Positions 1 through 7,000 of a stretch of DNA of 14,612 nt are shown here, piece after piece. Made by a program: the position numbers and the translations under genes. The notes beneath the pieces are model-generated. The model was not told the origin of the DNA, did not search any database, and saw only the letters and a list, made by a program, of their open reading frames with translations. The stretch is taken from positions 1 to 14,612 of the forward strand of contig JAPWUH010000017.1 in the NCBI GenBank assembly GCA_028275645.1, in the 5' to 3' direction. The stretch comes from Caldivirga sp. (GTDB lineage: Archaea > Thermoproteota > Thermoprotei > Thermoproteales > Thermocladiaceae). Positions within the stretch are counted from its first letter, which is position 1. Each line of letters opens with the position of its first letter.

Positions 1-351
1 CCCAATTACCTTAACCCCATTATACCTGGGTGGGTTGTGGCTTGCCGTCACTTGGAATGCTAGGCTAAACCTATGCTTAAGCACCGCCCACGATATTACT
101 GGTGTTGGCGTTGGCCCGGAGACTACGTTTACGTCGGCCCCATGCTCCCTGGCTATTGAGGCTATTATGGTTGCGAAGTCCCTAGACATTAACCTGGTAT
201 CGTAACCCACGAGGACCTTGGATACGCCGTACCTCCTGTACCAGTACCTTAAGGTGGCCTCGGCTATTATGGCTACGGTTAAGTCGGTTATTGTTTCCCC
301 AATAATCCCCCTAACGCCATCGGTCCCAAACCTAAGGCCCAGCTTGCTCAC
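1..351 (-). CDS. Phosphohexomutase (phosphomannomutase/phosphoglucomutase family), N-terminal part, cut by window edge
   Basis: Reading the minus strand from a GTG at 351 gives 117 open residues that run off the window. Residues 7-17 read RFGTDGVRGII, the family's N-terminal signature, and 102-107 read TASHNP, the active-site loop whose serine (S104) carries the catalytic phosphate. GYDTR at 49-53 is also typical. The family interconverts hexose 1- and 6-phosphates through a bisphosphate intermediate, in the cytoplasm, supplying sugar nucleotides for glycans and N-glycosylation. Glucose, mannose or glucosamine specificity depends on C-terminal loops not present here. The start is set by the lack of any other in-frame start after the upstream stop and by a TATA box centred 33 bp upstream. 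The gene lies 52 bp downstream of L15e on the same strand but appears to have its own promoter. Family assignment is secure; the exact sugar is not. Confidence 0.9.
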   Translation of the reverse strand, partial: MSKLGLRFGTDGVRGIIGETITDLTVAIIAEATLRYWYRRYGVSKVLVGYDTRLMSRDFATIIASIAREHGADVNVVSGPTPTPVISWAVLKHRFSLAFQVTASHNPPRYNGVKVIG

Positions 352-378
352 AAGGACCTGCCTGAGCTGATAGGTAGC

Positions 379-388
379 ATTTTATAAA
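379..388 (-). promoter_or_regulatory. TATA box of the phosphohexomutase gene
   Basis: The minus strand reads TTTATAAAAT here, centred 33 bp before the GTG at 351. This predicts a transcript with about 6 nt of leader, started in the spacer after L15e. Confidence 0.6.
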
Positions 389-403
389 TATTGTTCAGAT
401 GCG

Positions 404-976
404 TTAGTTAGACTTTCCACTACCCTGTCCCTGCATCCTCCGCCTTAACCTCTCAATCAGCCTCCTCTGCCTCTGCCTTAGCCTCCTAACCCTCCTCTGC
501 CTCCTCTCCCTCTTATCCTCCTTCCCCACAATACCGCTGTAATCTGGGTCATTCCTGATGGCTGGGTGGTTAGGGTCTATCATAATCACCTCAAACCACT
601 TGTATATAGCATCCTCACCAACCCAGTATGAGCCAAGCACCTCAAGGTTTCTAAACCTCCTGGCCGCCCTCTGCTCAGCGACCACCTGGAGGTTAGTGGA
701 TAGTGCAATGCCGTAGACGCCCATCCTCTTGGGTCTCCTACCTGTGTTTGGCCTACGCCTATTGAACGGCCCCCTCCTAACCCTAACCCTAACCACCACG
801 ACCCCCTGCTTAGCCTTATAACCATACTTCCTAGCCTTATCCAGCCTAGTGGGTCTCTCAACCCTAACCACGGAGGGTTCCCTACGCCACTTAATCAACC
901 TAGCCTTAATGACACGCCTAAGCGGCTCCTCGTAGGGCTTCTTCCACAGGTCGGCGATGTAGCTCAATGTACCCAT
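404..976 (-). CDS. rpl15e: Large subunit ribosomal protein L15e
   Basis: This 190-residue protein is recognisably L15e, a protein of the archaeal and eukaryotic large ribosomal subunit that bacteria lack. It is extremely basic. The N-terminal region around residues 14-35 (YEEPLRRVIKARLIKWRREP) and the internal GPFNRRRPNTGRRPKRMG segment are hallmarks of the family, as is the EVLGSYWVGEDAIYKWFEVI stretch. The C-terminal tail is an Arg/Gln-rich helix of about 35 residues, probably wrapping rRNA. The length is normal. The ATG start at 976 lies 30 bp from the centre of a TATA box at 1001-1010, giving a very short leader. The gene is transcribed away from the polysaccharide lyase gene, and the two promoters share a 95-bp spacer. 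Confidence 0.96.
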   Translation of the reverse strand: MGTLSYIADLWKKPYEEPLRRVIKARLIKWRREPSVVRVERPTRLDKARKYGYKAKQGVVVVRVRVRRGPFNRRRPNTGRRPKRMGVYGIALSTNLQVVAEQRAARRFRNLEVLGSYWVGEDAIYKWFEVIMIDPNHPAIRNDPDYSGIVGKEDKRERRQRRVRRLRQRQRRLIERLRRRMQGQGSGKSN

Positions 977-1000
977 ACACCACCACTTGGCACAACCCCC

Positions 1001-1010
1001 TATTAAAATA
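1001..1010 (-). promoter_or_regulatory. TATA box of rpl15e
   Basis: The minus strand reads TATTTTAATA, centred 30 bp upstream of the L15e ATG. It sits back to back with the TATA box of the divergent lyase gene at 1041-1051. Confidence 0.6.
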
Positions 1011-1040
1011 TTCCGTCAGTTAAGGTGCCTGTGGGTTTAC

Positions 1041-1051
1041 TTTATTAAATA
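1041..1051 (+). promoter_or_regulatory. TATA box of the polysaccharide lyase gene
   Basis: TTTATTAAATA is centred 26 bp upstream of the GTG at 1072, which decides that start: the ATG at 1055 closes after six codons. A leaderless mRNA is predicted. Confidence 0.65.
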
Positions 1052-1071
1052 GCTATGCCTAATCCACAACT

Positions 1072-3975
1072 GTGATAAGCCTTGAGAACGATTCAATCAG
1101 GCTGGTAATCCACGAACCCAGTGGCACCATAGTGGAGCTACTTGATAAGAGGACTAACACCCAGCACCTACTGGCCAGGAGACCGGAGTTAGAGTTGATG
1201 GAGCCCGGTATGGGTATACTTGAGGTTGAACCATTGATCAAGGCCAGGAGGAGTATCATAAGCGTAAGTGGCTCATCGGTTGTGCTGGGCGTGGAGTCAG
1301 GCGGCATAACGCTGGTTAAGGAGGTTGCGCTTAATGGGCCTAGGGTTACCATTAGGGTTAAGGCCAGTGGGGTTAGTAGGGTTAGGGAGCTTATCCACGT
1401 AGCCTGCGGTGAGGGTGGGTATTGGGGGGAGGCCCTTGGGGCCATGTACAATTGCAGGTACTTCGTGAAGTTCGGCTTCCCTGAACCACCAAACAGCTTC
1501 TCGGCCGTTGGCCTGAAACCACCGGTCTCCGGCTTCAGGTTCAGTAAGCACACGTATAGTGACAGGTATTTCCCTGAACTGGAATGGGTAGCCTTCGTTA
1601 ATGAGGGTAAGAGGATTGGCCTACTGGTTAGGTGCCTAACAGGCTGCTATGGCGTAGTTGAGGACCAGTTCTTCAACGTTGAACTCAACCTGGTTGCGAA
1701 TGGAAGTGGAGCTGTGGAGCTAGGCTACGAGTTAATACCATTCAACGGCCTGGGTAGGGTTGACTACGCTGATGACGAACTTATCATTGGTATTGAATCA
1801 CCAAGCATTATTAAACCGGGTGACTCCATAAGCGGGGCCCTGGCCATATACTCAGTGTCGAGGGTTGGGGAGGTTAAGGTTGACGGCCGCGTGAGGCTAG
1901 TTAAGTCTATGCCAGTCCTAGGTAGGAGGGGTTATGATGTGGATAGGGTGAGGGTTGGCGAGTCCAAGTTTAACTTAACGGTGAAAACTAACACCATTAA
2001 CGTAAGGCCTGGTCAAGCATCGGCCATTGGTTTCAAGACCGAGGCCCTAGGCTGGTCCATGGAGGACACACTCTACTCCGTACCATACCTGGAGTTCAGC
2101 ATTAACGGTAAGTTGGTCTCTAGGGCGTTCTCAATAAATCCAGACTACGCCGCTGCCGTTGAGGCCTTGGGTAAAGTTAACCCAAGCCTAGTTAACCACC
2201 TTGATACATGGGTTGACGAGGTTGAGGGCTTCTACGACGATAAGTCAGCCTCAATAGGCGTGTATGAGCTGGCCGCTGAGAGTCTCTCAAGTAGGACTAG
2301 GCTGATTAGGAGGAGGCAGCTACCTGAGGAGGCTATCAAGGTGCTTAAGGAGTACTTAGCCGATGGCGTTAAGGTTTACCCAGCCATATTCCTAAACCTA
2401 AGTGAATTCACCAGAGGTGGCTATGTAACCACTGCCCTAGCGGACCTAATCCTAAAACTGGCCATTGGCCACGTCTACCTCGGCTCACCCATAGGCGATG
2501 CATTGAAGGGCCTTGAAACAGTCGCATCAGCCTTTGAGAGGGGGGAGTTGATACACTGGTTCAATGGTATCCATGGTGGGGCTGGTTCTGGTGGGATGCT
2601 TCAACTGACCCTTGCCTACGACCTACTTGAGGATGAGCTGCCGGAGGACTTAAAGCTGAGGCTCATGTTGATGTTTAGGTGGGCCCAGGGTGAGTTAATT
2701 AAGTTAACCAATGCCTGGGCTGGCAACTGGGAGCTCACCGAGGCCTTAGCCCTACTGGCCATATCAAGCAAATTCAACTTCAGGAATTCTAAGCTTGGCT
2801 TAATCAAGGCTGAGGCTGTCTTCAGGAATGCACTGGGTTACTTCCTAAATGATGGTGGGTGGCTTGAGGAGTCCGCCGGCTACCATAATGCCGTGCTTAA
2901 CTTAGTAACGTGGGGAGCCGAGTTGCTGAGGCTCAACGGTGTTGACATATACTCAGTGGCTAGGGGTGGTGAACCAGTTATTAAGAAGGCGGTGTACTGG
3001 TTGTGGAACCTGCTTGACCCACGCTACAGGATGCCGGCACTGGAGGACAGTGGGGATGATTTACCCAACCCAGACTCATTCATAATAAGCGGCGTTAGGT
3101 ACGGTGACCCAATGCTGGTTAAGGTTGGGTTAAGGTTGATGGAGCTTGGGGCAAGGCCAACGTCACCATTGAGCGCCCTGGCCCTGGCCGATGGGTTAAA
3201 CCTACTGGGGAGCTCCATTGAGCCTAGGCATAGTGAGGTGACCGTCCTCGACGACTCAGGAAGGTTCATAGTTAGGAGTGGGGATAACCCCAGGGCAACA
3301 TACTTCATCCTCGACTACGGCCCGCATGGAGCCTGGCACGGGCACCCAGATAAGTTAAGCTTCGAACTCCACTCAAACGGTGAGCCACTCATTGTAGATG
3401 CTGGTTCTGGAGGATACTACTCCGAGCTCCATTGGACGTGGCACAGGAGGAGCATAGCCCACAACACCGTGACCCTCCGTGACGAGGACCAGGTTGAGAC
3501 CAGGGGTAGGTTGATAAGGTATTGGGTTGAGGATGGTAATGTCTACGCCTCCTTTGAGGCTGACACCTACCCAGGCGTTAGGCATAGGAGGGGGGTTGTG
3601 GGGTTGGGTAGGTTCATCTACGTGATACTGGATGAGGTAAGTGGCGTGGGTAGGTTTAGGTGGAACATACATTGCATGGGTAACGTGGTCACCATGGGGA
3701 GGAACCACGCAGTGCTCTCAACGGGTAACACGGAGTACACGGTCATATTCCCCAAGACGCCTGAGGTGACGTATGGGTGGAGGGGGAGTAGCATCAAGAC
3801 AACCTACATGTACTACGAGGAGGACTCCAACGGAGTGTTGAGAATGTGGGGCGTGGTTGCGCCCTTTAAGGCTGACGTTAAGGTGAGCAACGGTAGCATA
3901 AACATTACCGGCGGTGATGTTTATGGTAATTACAGCATTGACTTACCTAAGTTATATAGCCTATTAATGCGTTAA
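1072..3975 (+). CDS. Heparinase II/III-family polysaccharide lyase, large, no signal peptide
   Basis: This 967-residue protein has the architecture of heparinase II/III-like lyases, which cleave uronic-acid polysaccharides by beta-elimination. Residues 1 to about 380 look like a beta-rich N-terminal domain. Residues about 390-720 are helical, consistent with an (alpha/alpha) toroid, with NWELTEA at 552-558 and GGWLEESAGYH at 595-605, where Tyr and His catalytic residues are expected. The C-terminal beta-sandwich carries the family hallmark GPHGAWHGHPDKLSF (750-764) followed by AHNTV (796-800), with the His and Asp residues that often bind zinc. It is longer than usual alginate or heparin lyases of about 700-750 residues because of the N-terminal domain. 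The GTG start follows a well-placed TATA box. No signal peptide or membrane anchor is visible, so the enzyme is probably cytoplasmic. Two Opp/Dpp ABC ATPase genes follow on the same strand. The substrate cannot be read from sequence. Confidence 0.82.
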   Translation: MISLENDSIRLVIHEPSGTIVELLDKRTNTQHLLARRPELELMEPGMGILEVEPLIKARRSIISVSGSSVVLGVESGGITLVKEVALNGPRVTIRVKASGVSRVRELIHVACGEGGYWGEALGAMYNCRYFVKFGFPEPPNSFSAVGLKPPVSGFRFSKHTYSDRYFPELEWVAFVNEGKRIGLLVRCLTGCYGVVEDQFFNVELNLVANGSGAVELGYELIPFNGLGRVDYADDELIIGIESPSIIKPGDSISGALAIYSVSRVGEVKVDGRVRLVKSMPVLGRRGYDVDRVRVGESKFNLTVKTNTINVRPGQASAIGFKTEALGWSMEDTLYSVPYLEFSINGKLVSRAFSINPDYAAAVEALGKVNPSLVNHLDTWVDEVEGFYDDKSASIGVYELAAESLSSRTRLIRRRQLPEEAIKVLKEYLADGVKVYPAIFLNLSEFTRGGYVTTALADLILKLAIGHVYLGSPIGDALKGLETVASAFERGELIHWFNGIHGGAGSGGMLQLTLAYDLLEDELPEDLKLRLMLMFRWAQGELIKLTNAWAGNWELTEALALLAISSKFNFRNSKLGLIKAEAVFRNALGYFLNDGGWLEESAGYHNAVLNLVTWGAELLRLNGVDIYSVARGGEPVIKKAVYWLWNLLDPRYRMPALEDSGDDLPNPDSFIISGVRYGDPMLVKVGLRLMELGARPTSPLSALALADGLNLLGSSIEPRHSEVTVLDDSGRFIVRSGDNPRATYFILDYGPHGAWHGHPDKLSFELHSNGEPLIVDAGSGGYYSELHWTWHRRSIAHNTVTLRDEDQVETRGRLIRYWVEDGNVYASFEADTYPGVRHRRGVVGLGRFIYVILDEVSGVGRFRWNIHCMGNVVTMGRNHAVLSTGNTEYTVIFPKTPEVTYGWRGSSIKTTYMYYEEDSNGVLRMWGVVAPFKADVKVSNGSINITGGDVYGNYSIDLPKLYSLLMR

Positions 3976-4025
3976 GCTAACTTACCTAAAGCTATAGTCA
4001 CAAACCTTCCATTATTTTGAGTAAA

Positions 4026-4035
4026 GCTTTTAATA
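4026..4035 (+). promoter_or_regulatory. TATA box of the ABC ATPase pair
   Basis: GCTTTTAATA lies in the 88-bp spacer after the lyase gene, centred 33 bp before the ATG at 4064 but only 15 bp before the GTG at 4046. The GTG would fall upstream of the expected transcription start, so the ATG is the better start. Confidence 0.55.
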
Positions 4036-4063
4036 GAGCCTTAACGTGCTGTGGAGCCGTAGT

Positions 4064-5029
4064 ATGCCATTACTCAGTGTAAGGAATCTCAACGTGGAGT
4101 ATAGGTTACCGGACCTTAAGATTGCGGTTAAGGCCCTCAAGGGGGTTAGCATGGATGTTAATAAGGGTGAGATAGTTAGTATTGTTGGTGAGAGCGGTTC
4201 AGGTAAGTCAACCTTAGCCTTAGCGATAATGCGCATGCTTAAACCCCCAGCGGTGGTTAGGGGCGGTAGCATATACTACAATGGGGTTGATATACTCTCC
4301 CTCAGTGAACATGAATTCAACTTGAAGTATAAGTGGGTTAAGGTTTCCATGGTCCCCCAGGCCAGTCAGAACATATTCAACCCAACGATGAGGATTAAGG
4401 ACCACTTCCTCGACACGGCCAGGGCGCATGGGATCAGTGATGAGGCTGAGGTACTGAAGAGGGCTAGTGAGGTACTGGAGTTCACTAAGCTTGACCCGGC
4501 TAGGGTGTTTAATCTGTATCCGCATCAATTGTCCGGTGGCATGAAGCAGAGGGTTGCCATAGCCCTCTCACTACTCCTAAACCCAGAGTTGGTGATTATG
4601 GATGAGCCCACCGCGGCGTTAGACGTGGTAACGCAGATGGAGATACTTAAGCTGGTTAAGATGATTAACGAGGAGTTGGGCACGACAATAATCTTCATAA
4701 CCCACGACATATCCATAGTACCCATGATAGCCTCCAGGGTCATTGTCCTGTACAATGGGGAGGTTATGGAGATTGGGCCCACTGAGGATGTCATAGTTGA
4801 CCCTAAGCACCCCTACACAAAGGCATTGGTGCAGTCAATACCCTCACTTTCCTCAAGCCCCGAGGAGGTTAGGCCAATACCCGGTGAGCCACCAAACCCA
4901 CTTGAGGATATTCAAGGATGCCCCTTCTGGCCCAGGTGCCAGTACGCCATGGATGTGTGTAAGGTTGAAAAGCCAGGGGAGTATAACGTTAACGGTAGGG
5001 TGGTGAGGTGTCACCTATATGGGAAGTGA
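4064..5029 (+). CDS. dppD: ABC transporter ATP-binding protein, Opp/Dpp family, DppD/OppD type with C-terminal cysteine domain
   Basis: This 321-residue protein is a complete ATPase subunit of an oligopeptide/dipeptide-type importer, acting on the cytoplasmic face of the membrane. Visible motifs are Walker A GESGSGKST (42-50), Q-loop Q99, signature LSGGMKQ (156-162), Walker B LVIMDEP (176-182) and H-loop H214. The oligo_HPY-type C-terminal extension holds four cysteines (286, 292, 299, 316), the pattern some DppD proteins use for a [4Fe-4S] cluster. In hyperthermophilic archaea this family often imports oligosaccharides rather than peptides, and the upstream polysaccharide lyase makes a sugar substrate attractive, but that is inference. 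A longer reading from the GTG at 4046 adds six residues and is disfavoured by the TATA box position. It overlaps the next gene by 11 bp. No permease or binding-protein gene is adjacent. Confidence 0.92.
   Translation: MPLLSVRNLNVEYRLPDLKIAVKALKGVSMDVNKGEIVSIVGESGSGKSTLALAIMRMLKPPAVVRGGSIYYNGVDILSLSEHEFNLKYKWVKVSMVPQASQNIFNPTMRIKDHFLDTARAHGISDEAEVLKRASEVLEFTKLDPARVFNLYPHQLSGGMKQRVAIALSLLLNPELVIMDEPTAALDVVTQMEILKLVKMINEELGTTIIFITHDISIVPMIASRVIVLYNGEVMEIGPTEDVIVDPKHPYTKALVQSIPSLSSSPEEVRPIPGEPPNPLEDIQGCPFWPRCQYAMDVCKVEKPGEYNVNGRVVRCHLYGK
5005..5010 (+). promoter_or_regulatory. Shine-Dalgarno of dppF inside dppD
   Basis: GAGGTG lies 8 nt before the ATG at 5019, within the last codons of the upstream gene. 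It matches the archaeal anti-Shine-Dalgarno and fixes the dppF start. Confidence 0.7.
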
Positions 5030-5855
5030 CGAATACCTAGTTGAGCTTAAGGACGTGTGCGTCTACTTCACGGAGAGGGTTGGCCTATTCAGAAAGAGGG
5101 TTATCAAGGCCCTTGACCACGTTAGCCTGGGCATAAGGGAAAACGACGTAATCGCCGTCGTGGGTGAGAGTGGTGCAGGCAAGACAACCATGGGTAGGGT
5201 GATACTTGGCCTCCAGAAGCCAACCAGCGGGTTAGCGTTATTCAGGGGTAAGGACATATACTCACTGAGGGGTAGGGAGTTTGAGGAATTTAGAAGGAGT
5301 GTTCAGTGGGTTCCCCAGGACCCATACTCATCACTAGACCCATCGTTAACCATAGGGGAGCAGCTAATGGCCCCCATAAGGAGGTGGAACCCCAAGGTTA
5401 ACGCTGAGGCCAGGGCTGAGGAGTTGCTTAAGCTAGTTGGCCTTGTGCCGCCGTCCTTCTACATGAACAAGTACCCGCATCAATTGTCTGGGGGGCAGAG
5501 GCAGAGGGTTGCCATAGCCAGGTCCCTTGCATCAAACCCAAGGCTCATAGTTGCCGATGAGCCTGTGACAATGATAGACTCCTCACTGAGGATAGGCTTC
5601 GTAAACACCTTCATAGAGTTGATGCGTAGGTCAAGCCTAAGCCTAGTCTTCATAACCCACGACCTGGCCCTAGCCAGGATACTGCTACTGAAGTCAGGTA
5701 GGGGTAGGATTGTCATACTGAGGAATGGTAGGATAGTTGAGGAGGGTGACGTAAACGAGATAATAAACAATCCAAAGGACGAGTACACTAAGGTCCTCAT
5801 AAACGCTGCACCAGACTTAAAGAGGTGGTTAAAGAACCGTGAGGAGGGTGTGTAA
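5019..5855 (+). CDS. dppF: ABC transporter ATP-binding protein, Opp/Dpp family, DppF/OppF type
   Basis: This 278-residue protein is the second ATPase of an Opp/Dpp importer and should pair with the upstream DppD-like subunit. Motifs are Walker A GESGAGKTT (49-57), Q-loop Q100, signature LSGGQ (156-160), Walker B LIVADEP (176-182) and H-loop H214. The D-loop region reads VTMID rather than the usual SALD, which is a mild variation. Unlike its partner it lacks the cysteine-containing C-terminal domain and ends soon after the NPKDEYTKVLINAAPDL segment. The start overlaps the end of dppD by 11 bp and has a good internal Shine-Dalgarno, so translation is probably coupled. The permeases and the substrate-binding lipoprotein must be encoded elsewhere, or these ATPases serve several permease sets. 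The substrate is inferred only from the neighbouring lyase. Confidence 0.92.
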   Translation: MGSDEYLVELKDVCVYFTERVGLFRKRVIKALDHVSLGIRENDVIAVVGESGAGKTTMGRVILGLQKPTSGLALFRGKDIYSLRGREFEEFRRSVQWVPQDPYSSLDPSLTIGEQLMAPIRRWNPKVNAEARAEELLKLVGLVPPSFYMNKYPHQLSGGQRQRVAIARSLASNPRLIVADEPVTMIDSSLRIGFVNTFIELMRRSSLSLVFITHDLALARILLLKSGRGRIVILRNGRIVEEGDVNEIINNPKDEYTKVLINAAPDLKRWLKNREEGV

Positions 5856-5986
5856 TGGTTAACCTTAGGCTTTAAAGGAAAGGTATTATGAGGAAATAAC
5901 TGATGGGCCAGGGCTATTTTGGTGGTGAGTAGTCAGGGAAGCCGCTAAGAGGCGGATGGTGGTAACGTGAAACGATGAAAACGAAT

Positions 5987-5996
5987 AGATATAAAC
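5987..5996 (+). promoter_or_regulatory. TATA box of the L38e-like gene
   Basis: AGATATAAAC is centred about 26 bp before the ATG at 6018, predicting a leaderless mRNA. The space up to the ATG is filled by an inverted repeat at 5998-6017. Confidence 0.6.
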
Positions 5997-5997
5997 C

Positions 5998-6017
5998 ACC
6001 GCCTGCGGAGAGGCGGT
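5998..6017. repeat. Perfect 7-bp inverted repeat across the predicted transcription start of the L38e-like gene
   Basis: ACCGCCT, a 6-nt spacer GCGGAG and AGGCGGT form a perfect inverted repeat that begins right after the TATA box and ends on the base before the ATG. If transcribed it would be a stable hairpin, but with a leaderless start most of it lies upstream of +1. This is the position expected of an operator that blocks RNA polymerase or TFB. Confidence 0.55.
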
Positions 6018-6221
6018 ATGCCAAGGGAGGTCTTCCTGATAGACCTGTGGAGGAGGTATGCTGACAATGCCGAGGAGATTAGGGTTAAGAAGGTTAGTAA
6101 CGTGGTTAAGTTGAAGGCTAGGACTAAGTCAAGCCTAGTAACCATTAAGCTGCCTGAGGACGTAGCCGCCAGGTTAATTGAGGAGTATAGGAGTAAGGGT
6201 AAGAGGATTGTTGAATTTTGA
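6018..6221 (+). CDS. rpl38e: Probable ribosomal protein L38e
   Basis: This 67-residue basic protein begins MPREV and continues with a short helix, IRVKKVSNVVKLKARTKSSL, and a final strand-helix-strand. That matches the layout of L38e, whose eukaryotic members begin MPR, have a VKIKK...KFKVRCS strand pair and end near 70 residues. L38e is found in eukaryotes and in crenarchaea but not in all archaea, so its presence supports the assignment to that phylum. It would sit in the large ribosomal subunit. The ATG start is fixed by the TATA box 26 bp upstream. It stands alone, followed 57 bp later by the glycosylase gene with its own promoter. Similarity was judged by eye; an unrelated small RNA-binding protein remains possible. 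Confidence 0.68.
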   Translation: MPREVFLIDLWRRYADNAEEIRVKKVSNVVKLKARTKSSLVTIKLPEDVAARLIEEYRSKGKRIVEF

Positions 6222-6247
6222 GACAAAGCCGATGGATAAGCCCACAT

Positions 6248-6257
6248 ACTTTAAATT
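6248..6257 (+). promoter_or_regulatory. TATA box of the endonuclease III-type gene
   Basis: ACTTTAAATT is centred about 26 bp before the GTG at 6279 and supports that start with a leaderless mRNA. Confidence 0.6.
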
Positions 6258-6278
6258 AACGGTGACCCAAGCTAAGCC

Positions 6279-6962
6279 GTGGTAAGCATAACGAGGGATG
6301 ACGTCTTTAGGGCCATATCCCTAGTTAAGATTGATGAGGGGGAGTTCCTGGGTAGGTGGGTCTTCACCAGGGGTGTGTCAATATTCGAGGGCCTAGTGGC
6401 CGTTATGCTAACCCAGAACACGAGCGATAAGGTCGCCGCCAGGGTTTACAGGGACCTTAAGGCTAGGTTAGGGTCAATAACCCCCTCATCGATACTGAGC
6501 CTCAGTAGGCTGGAGTTGGAGGGTTTGCTTAGGCCAATAGGATCCTTTAGGCAGAGGGCGGATAGGTTAATTAGGCTGGCAACCGTGGTGAACATGAAGT
6601 ATGGTGGGTCGCTGGAGTTCATCAGGGACATGGATACTGATGAGGCCAGGAGGACGCTAATGAGCCTGCCTGGGGTTGGGCCTAAGACCGCTGACGTGGT
6701 ATTGCTGAACATAGGTAAACCAACCTTCCCAGTGGACACCCACATAATGAGGATTAGCCATAGGCTTGGCGTGGTGGGTGGGTATGAGGACGTTAGCCTA
6801 TTTTGGAGGAGCATACTAAACCCTGAGGACTACCTAAGGGTGCACTTGGGCTTAATAGAGTTCGGTAGGAAGATCTGCAGAAGCAGGAGACCACTTTGCG
6901 GTGAGTGCCCGATTAGGGATAAGTGCATGTACTATAGGTCTGGGGCACAATTGCCTAGGTGA
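6279..6962 (+). CDS. nth: Endonuclease III-type DNA glycosylase/AP lyase with [4Fe-4S] cluster
   Basis: This 227-residue protein is a full-length HhH-GPD base-excision repair enzyme. The helix-hairpin-helix reads LPGVGPKTA (130-138); its K136 matches the catalytic lysine of endonuclease III, and D153 in VDTHIMR matches the catalytic aspartate. MutY-type adenine glycosylases lack that lysine. The C-terminus has the cluster-binding pattern C200-x6-C207-x2-C210-x5-C216. The TQNTS segment at 45-49 replaces the SAQATD found in Escherichia coli Nth and is common in archaeal relatives. The expected role is removal of oxidised pyrimidines and strand cleavage at abasic sites; some archaeal relatives instead act on T:G or U:G mismatches, which cannot be excluded. 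The gene has its own promoter and is followed by a small membrane protein. Confidence 0.9.
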   Translation: MVSITRDDVFRAISLVKIDEGEFLGRWVFTRGVSIFEGLVAVMLTQNTSDKVAARVYRDLKARLGSITPSSILSLSRLELEGLLRPIGSFRQRADRLIRLATVVNMKYGGSLEFIRDMDTDEARRTLMSLPGVGPKTADVVLLNIGKPTFPVDTHIMRISHRLGVVGGYEDVSLFWRSILNPEDYLRVHLGLIEFGRKICRSRRPLCGECPIRDKCMYYRSGAQLPR

Positions 6963-6968
6963 CGTTAC

Positions 6969-6978
6969 CTATTTAAAT
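6969..6978 (+). promoter_or_regulatory. TATA box of the 117-residue membrane protein gene
   Basis: CTATTTAAAT is centred 27 bp before the ATG at 7001, in the 38-bp spacer after the glycosylase gene. Confidence 0.6.
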
Positions 6979-7000
6979 CATTGATGAACCGGTAATTTTA

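Noticed and set aside
767..803. Telomere-like CCCTAA repeats
   Set aside because: They lie inside the L15e gene and arise from codons for alternating Val and Arg. No repeat array extends beyond the reading frame.
1059..1553. Long minus-strand ORF opposite the start of the lyase gene
   Set aside because: It is a Ser/Leu/Pro-rich shadow of the lyase frame with no recognisable motif and no promoter, and the plus-strand reading carries a clear family signature downstream.
4046..4063. Earlier GTG start for the DppD-like ATPase
   Set aside because: It lies only 15 bp from the TATA box centre, upstream of the expected transcription start, and adds residues not typical of the family.
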